Source of the DNA: Halomonas fontilapidosi
Lineage (GTDB): Bacteria > Pseudomonadota > Gammaproteobacteria > Pseudomonadales > Halomonadaceae
Direction of reading: 5' to 3'
DNA: 64,000 bases
Assembly (NCBI RefSeq): GCF_014192285.1
Contig: NZ_JACHXQ010000003.1
Coordinates: 124,001-188,000, forward strand
This document shows positions 13,065 to 24,353 of this stretch, one piece after another. A program made the position numbers and the translations under genes. Under the pieces are notes generated by a model that was not told the DNA's origin, did not search any database, and saw only the letters and a program-made list of their open reading frames with translations. Position 1 is the first letter of the stretch. Each line of letters starts with the position of its first letter.

Positions 13065-14122
13065 TTGCCTACCCTCATCGCCAGGCCGCAGGCCGTGAGC
13101 ATGGCCGGAGCATCACCGGCGAGGGTCGGGACGTCGATGCGGGGATTGACCTTCATGCGCCGAAAGGGGTTGGCAATCACTACCTCCATGCCGCTCTCCT
13201 CGGCCAGGCGCTCCGCCAGTCCCGGCAGCACGCTGGTGCCACCGGCCAGGATCATCCGCCGAACCTCCTGCTTGCGCCCAGCGGTGTAATAGAGTTGCAG
13301 CGAGCGGCCCACCTGCTGAACCAGGGTGTCGAGAAAGGGGTCGAGCACGCTGCGCTGATAGTCATCCGGCAGGCCGCCGCGCTTCTTGGCCAGGCCGGCC
13401 TCTTCGAGGCTCAACCCGTAGCGGTTGCGAATCTCATCGGTCAGTTGACGGCCCCCGAATACGGTATCGCGACTGTAGGTGACGCGACCTTCACGAAGCA
13501 CATGGAAAGCGTTCATGGTGGCGCCAATATCCACCAGCGCCACGCAATCCTGCTCACCCTCGATGGAGGGCAACTGGTGACGCAGCTCCTGGAAAGCGCG
13601 CTCCATGGCGAACGTCTCGACGTCCACCGCCGCCGGTGTGAGCCCTGCCTGCGTGACGGCCTCGGTCAACTGGTTGACGTCCTGCTGCCGACAGGCGACC
13701 AGCAAGACGTCCTGCTGGTCGCCATAGCGCGAATTGAGCCCCAGCCGTTGAAAGTCGAAGGCGACCTCGCTGAACGGAAACGGGATGTGCTTGTCGGACT
13801 CGATCTGAATGCGCGCCTCGATCTCATCGTCATCGAGAGAGGCTGGCAGTGTCAGGGTCTTGGTGATGGCGGCACTGGCCGGCACGGCCACGGCGGCGTT
13901 ACGCGATCCCGGGCGAGCATGATCCACGGCACGCTTGAGCGCATCCACCACCGCCGACATGTCACGGATCCGACGCTCGATCACAGCGCCTTCGCGTAGC
14001 GGCCGAACAGCGTAACTCTCCACCTGGTAATGGCTACCGGCACGCTTGAGTTCGATCACCTTGACGGTTGCCGAGGTAATGTCGACACCGACCAGTCCCT
14101 TGCCGGATGCTCTCAGTCGCAT
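13061..14122 (-). CDS. pilM: Type IV pilus assembly ATPase-like protein PilM
   Basis: 353 residues, actin/FtsA-like fold. The nucleotide-binding start GVDITSATVKVIEL and later VALVDIGATMNAF and LAGGTSVLPGLAERL are visible. PilM sits on the cytoplasmic face and binds the PilN N-terminus. It is the first gene of the pilM-N-O-P-Q-aroK-aroB run and is divergent from mrcA across 262 bp. Confidence 0.95.
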   Translation of the reverse strand: MRLRASGKGLVGVDITSATVKVIELKRAGSHYQVESYAVRPLREGAVIERRIRDMSAVVDALKRAVDHARPGSRNAAVAVPASAAITKTLTLPASLDDDEIEARIQIESDKHIPFPFSEVAFDFQRLGLNSRYGDQQDVLLVACRQQDVNQLTEAVTQAGLTPAAVDVETFAMERAFQELRHQLPSIEGEQDCVALVDIGATMNAFHVLREGRVTYSRDTVFGGRQLTDEIRNRYGLSLEEAGLAKKRGGLPDDYQRSVLDPFLDTLVQQVGRSLQLYYTAGRKQEVRRMILAGGTSVLPGLAERLAEESGMEVVIANPFRRMKVNPRIDVPTLAGDAPAMLTACGLAMRVGK

Positions 14123-14306
14123 CGTGTGTCATGCCCCTACCTGATCCGTGCGGCGTACCGCTTGATTGTGATTATCCACTCCACGTGGGCGGAGCCCATT
14201 AGACTCACCATACCCACCGGTAATGAAGGTTACATGATATTTCCGAATCTCACACGAAGGACGGTGTCGCCAAACGTCAACGCTGGTGACCCCCTTCCCG
14301 GCTTCC

Positions 14307-14312
14307 TATAAT
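14307..14312 (+). promoter_or_regulatory. Consensus -10 box upstream of mrcA
   Basis: A perfect TATAAT at 14307-14312 with a weak -35 candidate TGGTGA at 14284-14289 (17-bp spacer). It would give a leader of about 65 nt before the mrcA ATG. The rest of the 262-bp divergent gap to pilM holds no further recognisable element. Confidence 0.5.
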
Positions 14313-14384
14313 GGCGGCCGCAAGGGAAAGGCCACGTTCATTGCTACCATTTTGCCCCGCTCTCAGCATGGATACAGTATTTTC

Positions 14385-16913
14385 ATGAAGTTACTCAAAA
14401 CCCTGGTTGTTTCTCTGCTCTGGCTGCTGGTCTCGCTCTCGGCCGCCGGGGTACTGGGCGTGGTGGGTGCCGCGCTGTATTTCGCCCCCGGCCTGCCCGA
14501 TGTTCGCCAGCTGCAGGACTTCGAATTGCAGACCCCGCTGCGGATCTTCACGCGGGACGGCAAGCTGATTGGCGAATTCGGCGAGGAGAGACGTACCCCG
14601 GTGGGGTATGAGGAAATTCCCCAGCCACTCATCGGGGCACTGCTGGCCGCCGAAGATGCCACCTACTTCGACCACCGCGGCGTCGATCCCAAGGGCCTGG
14701 CACGTGCCGCGGTGGAGCTGGTGGCCAGCGGCGGCGACATCCAGTCCGGGGGCTCGACCATCACCATGCAGGTGGCGCGCAACTACCTGCTGACCCTGGA
14801 TAGGACCTTCACCCGCAAGATCCGCGAGATCCTGCTGGCGCTGCAGATGGAGCAGATCCTCACCAAGCAGGAGATCCTCGAGCTCTACGTCAACAAGATC
14901 TATCTGGGTAACCGTGCCTATGGCATCGCCGCCGCGGCGGAGGTCTACTACGACCGGCCGCTGGCCGAGCTGACCCTGGCCGAGACGGCGATGATCGCCG
15001 GCCTGCCCAAGGCGCCTTCCGCCTTCAACCCGCTGGCCAATGCCGAACGGGCGCTGATCCGCCGCAACTGGATTCTGTTCCGCATGCGCGAACTGGAGAT
15101 CATCGACCAGGCGGCTTATGAGCAGGCCGTTCAGGCCCCGGTCACTGCAAGCCGTCATCTCGCCCAGCTGGAGGTGGAGGCCGACTACGTCGCCGAGATG
15201 GCCCGGCAGTTCGCCGTGGAGCACTATGGCGACCGGGCCTACACCGGCGGATATCGCATCCATACCACCCTGGACAGCGAGCTGCAGCCGTTGGCGGGCC
15301 AGGCCCTGGCCGGTGGGCTGATCGAGTACGATACCCGTCATGGCTGGCGCGGCCCCGAGCAGACCGACATCCCGCGCAGCCTGGCCGAGGCCCAGGAGCA
15401 GACCGGACGCGAGGGCCTGGAGGAGGAGCTTGCCGAGTCGCCCGAGATCATGCAGACCGCCCGGCGCGCCGCCGAGCGCAGCCAGACCGAGGTCGAGGGC
15501 ATCGAGGGCGATGTCAGCAACTGGCTTCAGGTACTCGAGCGCACGCCTGCCTACGGCCCGCTGCAACCGGCCATCGTGGTGGAGAGCGAGGGCCGCGAGA
15601 TGCAGGTGCTGGCCCGCGGCGGCGACTTGCATACCCTGGATTGGGCCGGCCTGGAGTGGGCACGCCCCTATCGCAGCGCCCGGAGCCGGGGGGCTACGCC
15701 GGGATCGGCCGGCGAGATCGCCAGCCGCGGTGACCTGGTGCGCATCCTGCAGCAGGAAGACGGCAGCTGGCGGCTTTCCCAGCGACCCGAAGCCGAGGGC
15801 TCGCTGGTGGCGATGGCACCCGATACCGGAGCCATCCTGGCCCTGCAGGGCGGTTTCGATTTCGATGCCAGCAAGTTCAACCGCGCCACCCAGGCTCGCC
15901 GCCAGTCCGGCTCGATCTTCAAGCCCTTCATCTACCTGGCGGCGCTTGATAGCGGCGAGATGAACCCGGCCAGCGTGGTCAATGACGCCCCGGTAGTGAT
16001 GCAGGACGGCAGCGACGAGCTGTGGCGCCCGGCAAACTCCAGCGGCGACTTTCTCGGCCCCACCCGGCTGCGCGATGCCCTGGCCCGCTCGCGCAACCTG
16101 GTGACCATCCGCGTGCTGCAGTCGCTGGGGCTGGAGCGCACCATCGAGTTCCTGCAGGGTTTCGGCTTTGCCGGCGACCAACTGCCGCGCGGCCTCTCCC
16201 TGGCCCTGGGCAGCGCCAGCCTCACCCCGCTGGAGATGACCAACGCCTATGCGGTGCTGGCCAACGGCGGCTTCCAGGTATCTCCCTGGTTCATCGAGCG
16301 CGTGACGCGCGGCGATGATGCCACCGTCGTCGAGGAGGCCAGCCCGCGCGTTGCCTGCCGGGATTGCCGCGACGGTCAGGAGACCGTCGAACGCGACGGC
16401 GAGACGTACGAGGTTGCCCCCCGGGTCGCCGACCCCGCCGCCGTCTACATCCTGCGCGACATGCTGCGCGACGTGGTCGAGCGCGGTACCGCTCGCAAGG
16501 CCCTGGAGCTCGACCGCAGCGACATCGTCGGCAAGACGGGCACCACCAACGACCAGCGCGACGCCTGGTTCGCCGGCTTCAATAGCGAGCTGGTGACCAC
16601 CGCCTGGGTGGGCAAGGACGACAACTCCTCCACCGCCGAGTACGGCGCCCAGGCTGCTCTACCGATCTGGATGGAGTTCATGGGACGTGCCTTGGAAGAC
16701 CAGCCGGAGCGCTGGCCCGAGCGGCCAGAGCGCGTGGTCACCGAGCGGGTCGACCCCGATACCGGCCGCCTGTTGCGCGAGGGTCAGGGCGGCGGCATCG
16801 AGGAGCTGTTCATGGCCGATCACCTGCCCGACGTCCAGCCGCGTCGTGTCGACCGTGAGGTTGAACGCGAGAGCGGCTCACAAGGCACCGGCGTCTACGA
16901 GGCCATCTTCTAG
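14385..16913 (+). CDS. mrcA: Penicillin-binding protein 1A (bifunctional peptidoglycan synthase)
   Basis: 842 residues from the ATG at 14385; a longer frame to 14286 would place 33 extra residues before the membrane anchor. An N-terminal helix (about 5-30) is followed by a GT51 glycosyltransferase domain with E90 in LLAAEDATYFDHRGVD, an OB-like insert and a transpeptidase domain. The transpeptidase shows S510 in SGSIFKPF, an SRN triad in ARSRNLV and K717 in GKTGTTND. It polymerises and cross-links peptidoglycan in the periplasm. The ribosome site is poor; a six-codon frame at 14369 ends across the ATG (TCATGA), so coupling is possible. Divergent from pilM, as in pseudomonads. Confidence 0.96.
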   Translation: MKLLKTLVVSLLWLLVSLSAAGVLGVVGAALYFAPGLPDVRQLQDFELQTPLRIFTRDGKLIGEFGEERRTPVGYEEIPQPLIGALLAAEDATYFDHRGVDPKGLARAAVELVASGGDIQSGGSTITMQVARNYLLTLDRTFTRKIREILLALQMEQILTKQEILELYVNKIYLGNRAYGIAAAAEVYYDRPLAELTLAETAMIAGLPKAPSAFNPLANAERALIRRNWILFRMRELEIIDQAAYEQAVQAPVTASRHLAQLEVEADYVAEMARQFAVEHYGDRAYTGGYRIHTTLDSELQPLAGQALAGGLIEYDTRHGWRGPEQTDIPRSLAEAQEQTGREGLEEELAESPEIMQTARRAAERSQTEVEGIEGDVSNWLQVLERTPAYGPLQPAIVVESEGREMQVLARGGDLHTLDWAGLEWARPYRSARSRGATPGSAGEIASRGDLVRILQQEDGSWRLSQRPEAEGSLVAMAPDTGAILALQGGFDFDASKFNRATQARRQSGSIFKPFIYLAALDSGEMNPASVVNDAPVVMQDGSDELWRPANSSGDFLGPTRLRDALARSRNLVTIRVLQSLGLERTIEFLQGFGFAGDQLPRGLSLALGSASLTPLEMTNAYAVLANGGFQVSPWFIERVTRGDDATVVEEASPRVACRDCRDGQETVERDGETYEVAPRVADPAAVYILRDMLRDVVERGTARKALELDRSDIVGKTGTTNDQRDAWFAGFNSELVTTAWVGKDDNSSTAEYGAQAALPIWMEFMGRALEDQPERWPERPERVVTERVDPDTGRLLREGQGGGIEELFMADHLPDVQPRRVDREVERESGSQGTGVYEAIF

Positions 16914-16934
16914 ATTGACTCCTGGCTCCCGCGC

Positions 16935-16954
16935 CGGGCGACAAATGTCGCCCG
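16935..16954. terminator. Short hairpin after mrcA
   Basis: 8-bp stem CGGGCGAC / GTCGCCCG with an AAAT loop, 21 bp after the mrcA stop and just upstream of a larger hairpin. Confidence 0.4.
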
Positions 16955-16960
16955 CACTCA

Positions 16961-16992
16961 CGACGACGCCGGCCCTCAGGCCGGCGTCGTCG
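16961..16992. terminator. Bidirectional hairpin between mrcA and maeB
   Basis: Perfect 14-bp inverted repeat CGACGACGCCGGCC / GGCCGGCGTCGTCG with a CTCA loop, between two convergent genes. No strong T-tract on either side. Confidence 0.6.
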
Positions 16993-17017
16993 TCGTAGAT
17001 GAAGCACTATCCAGGGT

Positions 17018-18289
17018 TCAGCCGCCGTAGACGTCGTCCACGGTCTTCAGCGGATAGTGGGAGGGGTAGGGCTTGCGTGCCACACCGGAATCCACCGCGG
17101 CTTGAGCCACGGCCGAGGAGATCCGATCGAGCAGGCGGATATCCACGGGGGTGGGAATGATGTAGGTCGGCCCGAATGACATCTCATCCATCTCGTAGGC
17201 CTCCAGCACCTCCTTTGGCACCGGCTCGCGGGCGAGGTCCTTGAGGGCGTGGACGGCGGCGACCTTCATCTCCTCGTTGATGCGGGTAGCGCGCACATCG
17301 AGCGCCCCGCGAAAGATAAACGGAAAGCCCAGCACGTTGTTGACCTGGTTGGGATAGTCGGAGCGGCCGGTGGCCATGATCACGTCCGGGCGCGCCTCCC
17401 GAGCCACGTCGGGGTGGATCTCCGGGTCGGGGTTGGTGCAGGCAAAGACCACCGGATTAGGCGCCATGCTGCGGATATGATCAACGCTCATCAGGCCCGG
17501 GCCAGAGAGGCCAACGAAGACGTCGGCGCCCTCGATGGCATCGGCCAGGGTCCGCTTGTCGGTTTCCACGGCGAACATCGCCTTGTACTGGTTCAGGTCC
17601 TCTCGACCGCTATGGATCACCCCCTTGCGGTCAAGCATCACGATGTTCTCGGGATGCGCGCCGCAGGCGACCAGCAGCTTCATGCAGGCAATGGCCGCGG
17701 CACCGGCTCCCAGGCAGACGATGCGGGCGCTATCCAGCGACTTGCCGGCGATGTCCAGGGCATTGAGCATGCCCGCGGCCGTGACGATGGCCGTACCGTG
17801 CTGGTCATCATGGAAGACCGGGATGCTGCACTGTTCGATCAGCGCCTGCTCTATCTCGAAGCATTCCGGCGCCTTGATGTCCTCGAGGTTGATGCCGCCC
17901 CAGGTGTCGGCGATGCGCGCCACGGTGTCGATGAAGGCTTGGGGGCTCTCGGCGTTGACTTCGACATCCACCGAGTTGATGCCGGCGAAGCGCTTGAACA
18001 GCACTCCCTTGCCCTCCATCACCGGCTTGCTGGCCAGCGGCCCCAGGTTGCCGAGGCCCAGAATGGCGCTACCGTCGGAGATCACCGCCACCAGGTTACC
18101 CTTGCCGGTGTAGCGGTAAGCGTTCTCCGGGTCACTGGCAATCTCGCGAACCGGCTCCGCGACACCAGGGCTATACGCCAGGGAGAGGTCGCGGGCTGTG
18201 GCGGTGGGCTTGGTGAGCTCCACCGACAGCTTGCCGGGAATGGGTTTCGCGTGGTAATCCAGCGCCGCCTTCTTCTTCGCGTCAGTCAT
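17018..18289 (-). CDS. maeB: NADP-type malic enzyme, short form
   Basis: 423 residues. Oxidative decarboxylation of malate to pyruvate, supplying NAD(P)H. Visible: LAYSPGVAEPVREI, the metal/substrate region VFHDDQHGTAIV, the Rossmann motif CLGAGAAAIACMKLL and TNPDPEIHP. The family often carries a C-terminal phosphotransacetylase domain of about 330 residues (E. coli MaeB); here the protein ends at VYGG without it. That is a known short architecture, not a truncation, because the stop is followed directly by the terminator hairpins. Cofactor preference is inferred from family. Confidence 0.9.
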   Translation of the reverse strand: MTDAKKKAALDYHAKPIPGKLSVELTKPTATARDLSLAYSPGVAEPVREIASDPENAYRYTGKGNLVAVISDGSAILGLGNLGPLASKPVMEGKGVLFKRFAGINSVDVEVNAESPQAFIDTVARIADTWGGINLEDIKAPECFEIEQALIEQCSIPVFHDDQHGTAIVTAAGMLNALDIAGKSLDSARIVCLGAGAAAIACMKLLVACGAHPENIVMLDRKGVIHSGREDLNQYKAMFAVETDKRTLADAIEGADVFVGLSGPGLMSVDHIRSMAPNPVVFACTNPDPEIHPDVAREARPDVIMATGRSDYPNQVNNVLGFPFIFRGALDVRATRINEEMKVAAVHALKDLAREPVPKEVLEAYEMDEMSFGPTYIIPTPVDIRLLDRISSAVAQAAVDSGVARKPYPSHYPLKTVDDVYGG

Positions 18290-18494
18290 GCTGAGGGAAT
18301 CCGGTGTGGTAGTGGTGAGGGAGGCCGGCTAGCGTATACAAAAACCCCGACTCGCTCAACTCGCCCGACATCACCCTGTTGTACGCTCGTTTGAAGACGT
18401 TGCCGACCATTTGCCTTCACTTGCCCGTCAACCAACAGCCATGACGTTTCTCGTCTCAACGCCGCAGGCCGTGATGTCGACAGCTTGAAAGCAA

Positions 18495-18520
18495 GAAACC
18501 CGCCACGATGGGCGGGTTTC
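18495..18520 (-). terminator. Intrinsic terminator of rpmE
   Basis: 10-bp stem GAAACCCGCC / GGCGGGTTTC with a 6-nt loop, followed on the minus strand by TTGCTTTCAAG. It lies 25 bp after the rpmE stop. The remaining gap to maeB (18290-18494) holds only a weak TATACG box near 18333-18338. Confidence 0.75.
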
Positions 18521-18545
18521 TCGGGGGTGCGATGCGCCAGCTGGC

Positions 18546-18758
18546 TCAGCGCTTGATGGCAGCACCGAAGCGCTTGTTGAAGCGCTCGACGCGACCACCG
18601 GTAGTCGCCTGCTTCTGCTTGCCGGTATAGAAGGGGTGACACTGGGAGCAGACGTCCAGGGAGAAATCGTGTCCGGCGGTGGTGCCGACTTCGAAGGTGG
18701 CGCCGCAGGAACAGGTCGCGTTGACCGTCTTGTAATCCGGGTGGATACCTTGTTTCAT
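18546..18758 (-). CDS. rpmE: 50S ribosomal protein L31 (zinc-binding type)
   Basis: 70 residues: [10 protein letters not shown] start, C16/C18 (CSC) and C37/C40 (CSQC) zinc ligands, HPFYTGKQK block. Binds the large subunit near the inter-subunit bridge. The real start is the ATG at 18758-18756 with GAGG 7 nt upstream; the longer open frame to 19322 is not part of the gene. The C+ type usually coexists with a zinc-independent paralogue elsewhere, not in this window. Divergent from priA, an arrangement common in gammaproteobacteria. Confidence 0.97.
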   Translation of the reverse strand: MKQGIHPDYKTVNATCSCGATFEVGTTAGHDFSLDVCSQCHPFYTGKQKQATTGGRVERFNKRFGAAIKR

Positions 18759-18869
18759 CTTGAGCCTCGTGAAGCTGTATGCCGCCACCTGATCTTTTGC
18801 CAGGCACCGCATACGGGTTGTCTGTCGATGCGAACCGGTTGCCGCCGCGCACGCTAACCCAAGGTCAGG

Positions 18870-21161
<2,292 letters not shown>

Positions 21162-21262
21162 GCGCACACCTTTAAAGCCCGGCGCCGATTGCCGATAATG
21201 ACGCCCCGATTCGCTCGGCGGTTGTCCCACACCGCCCACGCCACAGGACACCGGACACTTCC

Positions 21263-22948
21263 ATGAAAGAGACCATCATCGTGCTGCTCGAGGGCGCCCT
21301 GGATGACCTTCGGCAGCAGGGCGTGCTGCCCGCAGAGATCGCGCCGACCATCAAGGTCGACCCGACCCGCGACAAGGCCCACGGCGACTACGCCACCAAC
21401 CTGGCGCTGATGCTGGCCAAGCCGGCCGGCAAGAAGCCCCGCGAGCTGGCCGAGGCGCTGGTCGCCGCCCTGCCGGCAAGCGATGCCGTGCAGAAGGTGG
21501 AGATCGCCGGTCCCGGCTTCGTCAACTTCTTCGCCGCCACCGACGCGGCAGCCCAGGTGGTGCGCCAGGTGCTCGAGGCCGGTGACGCCTTCGGCCGCAA
21601 CCTCAGCGGCCAGGGCCGCCGGGTGCAGGTGGAGTTCGTCTCCGCCAATCCCACCGGACCCCTGCACGTCGGTCATGGCCGCGGCGCGGCGATCGGCGAC
21701 AGCATCTGCCGCCTGCTCGAGGCCACCGGCCATGAAGTGACCCGTGAATTCTACTACAACGACGCCGGCGCCCAGATCAGCAACCTGGCACGCTCGGTGC
21801 AGGCGCGGGTGCAAGGCATCGACCCCGGCGACACGGGCTGGCCCGAGGACGGCTACCGCGGCGGCTACATCATCGACGTGGCCAACGCCTACCTGGCCGG
21901 CGAAACCGTGCACGCCGATGACCGCCACGTCACCGCCCAGGCCGACCCCGAAGACCTGAATGCCATCCAGGAGTTCGCCGTGGCCTACCTGCGCCGCGAG
22001 CAGGATCTCGACCTCAAGGCCTTCGGCGTCGAGTTCGACGTCTACTTCCTGGAATCCTCGCTCTACGAGCAGGGCAAGGTCGAGGCTACCGTGGCGCGGC
22101 TGATCGACAAGGGCCATACCTTTGAGCAGGACGGCGCGCTGTGGCTTCGCACCACCGAGTTCGGCGACGACAAGGACCGGGTGATGCGCAAGAGCGACGG
22201 CCACTACACCTACTTCCTGCCCGACGTCGCCTACCACCTGGACAAGTGGCAGCGCGGCTTCGAGACGGTGATCAACGAGCAGGGAGCCGACCACCACTCC
22301 ACCGTGACCCGGGTGCGCGCCGGCCTCCAGGCCCTCGAGGCCGGCATCCCGACGGGGTGGCCCGACTATGTGCTGCACCAGATGGTGATGGTCACCCGTT
22401 CCGGGGTCGAGGTGAAGCTCTCCAAGCGCGCCGGCAGCTACGTCACGGTGCGCGACCTGATCGACGAGGTGGGCCGCGATGCCACCCGCTTCTTCCTGGC
22501 CGCGCGGCGAGCGGACTCACAGCTCACCTTCGACATCGACCTGGCTCGCTCCCAGTCGAACGACAACCCGGTGTACTACGTGCAGTACGCTCACGCCCGG
22601 GTGTGCAGCATGCTGCGCAAGGCCGAGGCCGAGAAGACCCCGTTCGACCACGCCCTGGCCCTGCAGAGCCTGGCGCTGCTGGAGGCCAACCAGGAGAAGG
22701 CCCTGCTCAATCGACTTGCCCGCTACCCCGAAGTGGTCCAGTACGCCGCCGCCGCCCGAGAGCCCCAGCAGATCGCCCAATACCTGCTCGACCTCGCCGC
22801 CGACTTCCACACCTGCTACAACGCGGTGAAAGTGATGGTCGACGAGGCGGCACAGCGCAACGCCCGGCTGGCGCTGGGGCTGGCCACGCGCCAGGTGCTG
22901 CGCAACGGCCTCGAGTTGATGGGTGTCGGCGCGCCCGAGGAGATGTAA
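21263..22948 (+). CDS. argS: Arginyl-tRNA synthetase
   Basis: 561 residues, class I synthetase. An N-terminal Add-1 domain is followed by the HIGH box [14 protein letters not shown] (about 127-140). [10 protein letters not shown] stands for the KMSKS motif, a usual ArgRS variant. The anticodon-binding DALR domain ends at the C-terminus in [17 protein letters not shown]. The ATG follows CCGGACACTTCC with a weak ribosome site. The SPOR gene starts 3 bp after its stop. Confidence 0.97.
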   Translation: MKETIIVLLEGALDDLRQQGVLPAEIAPTIKVDPTRDKAHGDYATNLALMLAKPAGKKPRELAEALVAALPASDAVQKVEIAGPGFVNFFAATDAAAQVVRQVLEAGDAFGRNLSGQGRRVQVEFVSANPTGPLHVGHGRGAAIGDSICRLLEATGHEVTREFYYNDAGAQISNLARSVQARVQGIDPGDTGWPEDGYRGGYIIDVANAYLAGETVHADDRHVTAQADPEDLNAIQEFAVAYLRREQDLDLKAFGVEFDVYFLESSLYEQGKVEATVARLIDKGHTFEQDGALWLRTTEFGDDKDRVMRKSDGHYTYFLPDVAYHLDKWQRGFETVINEQGADHHSTVTRVRAGLQALEAGIPTGWPDYVLHQMVMVTRSGVEVKLSKRAGSYVTVRDLIDEVGRDATRFFLAARRADSQLTFDIDLARSQSNDNPVYYVQYAHARVCSMLRKAEAEKTPFDHALALQSLALLEANQEKALLNRLARYPEVVQYAAAAREPQQIAQYLLDLAADFHTCYNAVKVMVDEAAQRNARLALGLATRQVLRNGLELMGVGAPEEM

Positions 22949-22951
22949 GCC

Positions 22952-23680
22952 ATGGCCACCCGGAAGCAGCCAGCGAAGAAGCGCGGCGCCACCAGCACTC
23001 CACGGCGGCGCGCCGCCGCCCCCTCGCGCCGCGGTATCCCGGGCTGGCTGTGGGGCCTGGTCGGGTTGGTGGCAGGCTTCCTGCTGGCCCAGCACCAGCA
23101 GGGCATCGCCCCCTGGCAAGAGGGCAGCGACTCGCCGCTGGCCACGGTGCTGACCAAGCCCGGTGATCGCCAGGCAGCTCGAGAAGGCGAGGCGGCCGAG
23201 ACTGCCGATAAGCCACCGATGCCGACCTTCGAGTTCTACACCCTGCTGCCGGAATCCGAGGTGATCGCCCCCGGGGGCAAGGTGCCCGCCTCCACCGCCA
23301 CGCCGCCGGAACGCCCCGAGGCAATCGACACAGCAGCCGGCGACGACCCCATCGCCCGGGTGATCGCCGCCAATCTGGACACCGACGCCGCGGCGCAGGA
23401 CGAGCAGGCAAGCACGCCAGCGACGGGCACCTCGTCGGCCGATCAGCGCTTCATGCTGCAGGCCGCCTCCTTTCGCGAGGCAGGCGATGCCAGCAAGCTG
23501 GCGGGACGGCTGCGCGATTTCGGCCTGCTGGCCAAGATCAGCGAGGTCAAGGCCGGCGGCGGCGACACCTGGCACCGGGTCCAGGTCGGCCCCTACAGCG
23601 ACCGGCGTGAGCTCAACCGGGCCCAGGACCTGATGGTCACCCAGGGCATCGAGCCGCTGCTGATCCAGCTGCAGAACTGA
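22952..23680 (+). CDS. SPOR-domain inner-membrane protein (FtsN-like)
   Basis: 242 residues. A short basic cytoplasmic tail (about 1-27) precedes one membrane helix (about 28-46, GWLWGLVGLVAGFLLA). A low-complexity Pro/Ala/Glu periplasmic linker follows, then a C-terminal SPOR domain (about 165-240) with FMLQAASFREAGDASKLAGRL and VQVGPYSDRREL. SPOR domains bind denuded septal glycan, so a role in cell division is likely. The place downstream of argS is that of FtsN-type genes in many gammaproteobacteria, yet sequence similarity to FtsN is confined to SPOR. Starts 3 bp after argS. Confidence 0.88.
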   Translation: MATRKQPAKKRGATSTPRRRAAAPSRRGIPGWLWGLVGLVAGFLLAQHQQGIAPWQEGSDSPLATVLTKPGDRQAAREGEAAETADKPPMPTFEFYTLLPESEVIAPGGKVPASTATPPERPEAIDTAAGDDPIARVIAANLDTDAAAQDEQASTPATGTSSADQRFMLQAASFREAGDASKLAGRLRDFGLLAKISEVKAGGGDTWHRVQVGPYSDRRELNRAQDLMVTQGIEPLLIQLQN

Positions 23681-23715
23681 CGCACCCGACCGGACGAGGG
23701 AGAAACTCGACCAAG

Positions 23716-23741
23716 GTTGAATTCCTCACTCCCCGCCCACA
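23716..23741 (+). promoter_or_regulatory. Candidate heat-shock (sigma32) promoter of hslVU
   Basis: GTTGAA at 23716-23721 and CCCACA at 23736-23741, 14 bp apart, resemble the sigma32 pattern CTTGAA-N13-14-CCCCAT. They lie about 90 bp before the hslV ATG in an otherwise featureless 150-bp gap. hslVU is a classic heat-shock operon in E. coli. Confidence 0.4.
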
Positions 23742-23832
23742 CGTTACTTGCTGAGTTCACCCCGGCGCCCCGGCCCTGCCCGCGGCGCCGCCAGTCATCG
23801 GGAGCCCTTTGCTCCCCCAAGGAGTCCCCTCC

Positions 23833-24351
23833 ATGACCACGATCGTATCCGTGCGCCGCGGTGACCAGGTGGCGCTGGCCGGCGACGGCCAGGTCTCGCT
23901 GGGCAACACCGTGATGAAGGGCAACGCCAGCAAGGTACGCCGCCTCTACCGCGGCCAGGTGCTGGCCGGTTTCGCCGGCGGTACTGCCGACGCCTTCACG
24001 CTCTTCGAGCGCTTCGAGGCGCAGCTGGAAAAGTACCAGGGCAACCTCGTCAAGGCCGCCGTGGAACTGGCCAAGGACTGGCGCACCGATCGCGCCCTGC
24101 GCCGTCTCGAGGCGCTGCTCGCCGTGGCCAACAAGGAGGCCTCGCTGATCATCACCGGCAATGGTGACGTCGTGGAGCCCGAGGGCGGCATCATCGCCAT
24201 CGGCTCGGGCGGCAACTACGCCCTGGCCTCTGCCCGAGCGCTGCTCGAGAACACCGACCTCGGTGCCCGCGAGATCACCGAGAAGTCGCTGTCCATCGCC
24301 GGTGACATCTGCGTGTTCACCAACCATAACGTCACGCTGGAAGAGCTCTGA
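23833..24351 (+). CDS. hslV: ATP-dependent protease HslV, peptidase subunit
   Basis: 172 residues from the ATG at 23833, chosen because AAGGAG lies 8 nt upstream and because removal of Met exposes the catalytic Thr (MTTIVSV), as the family requires. [16 protein letters not shown] and [17 protein letters not shown] are conserved. Forms a two-ring dodecamer gated by HslU. hslU starts 2 bp after the stop. Confidence 0.98.
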   Translation: MTTIVSVRRGDQVALAGDGQVSLGNTVMKGNASKVRRLYRGQVLAGFAGGTADAFTLFERFEAQLEKYQGNLVKAAVELAKDWRTDRALRRLEALLAVANKEASLIITGNGDVVEPEGGIIAIGSGGNYALASARALLENTDLGAREITEKSLSIAGDICVFTNHNVTLEEL

Positions 24352-24353
24352 TC

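Noticed and set aside
14391..16181. 596-codon minus frame opposite mrcA
   Set aside because: Antisense shadow of PBP1A, with no plausible start or motifs.
17018..18289. Truncated MaeB lacking its phosphotransacetylase domain
   Set aside because: Short malic enzymes of this length are a normal architecture and the stop is followed by a terminator, so no truncation need be invoked.
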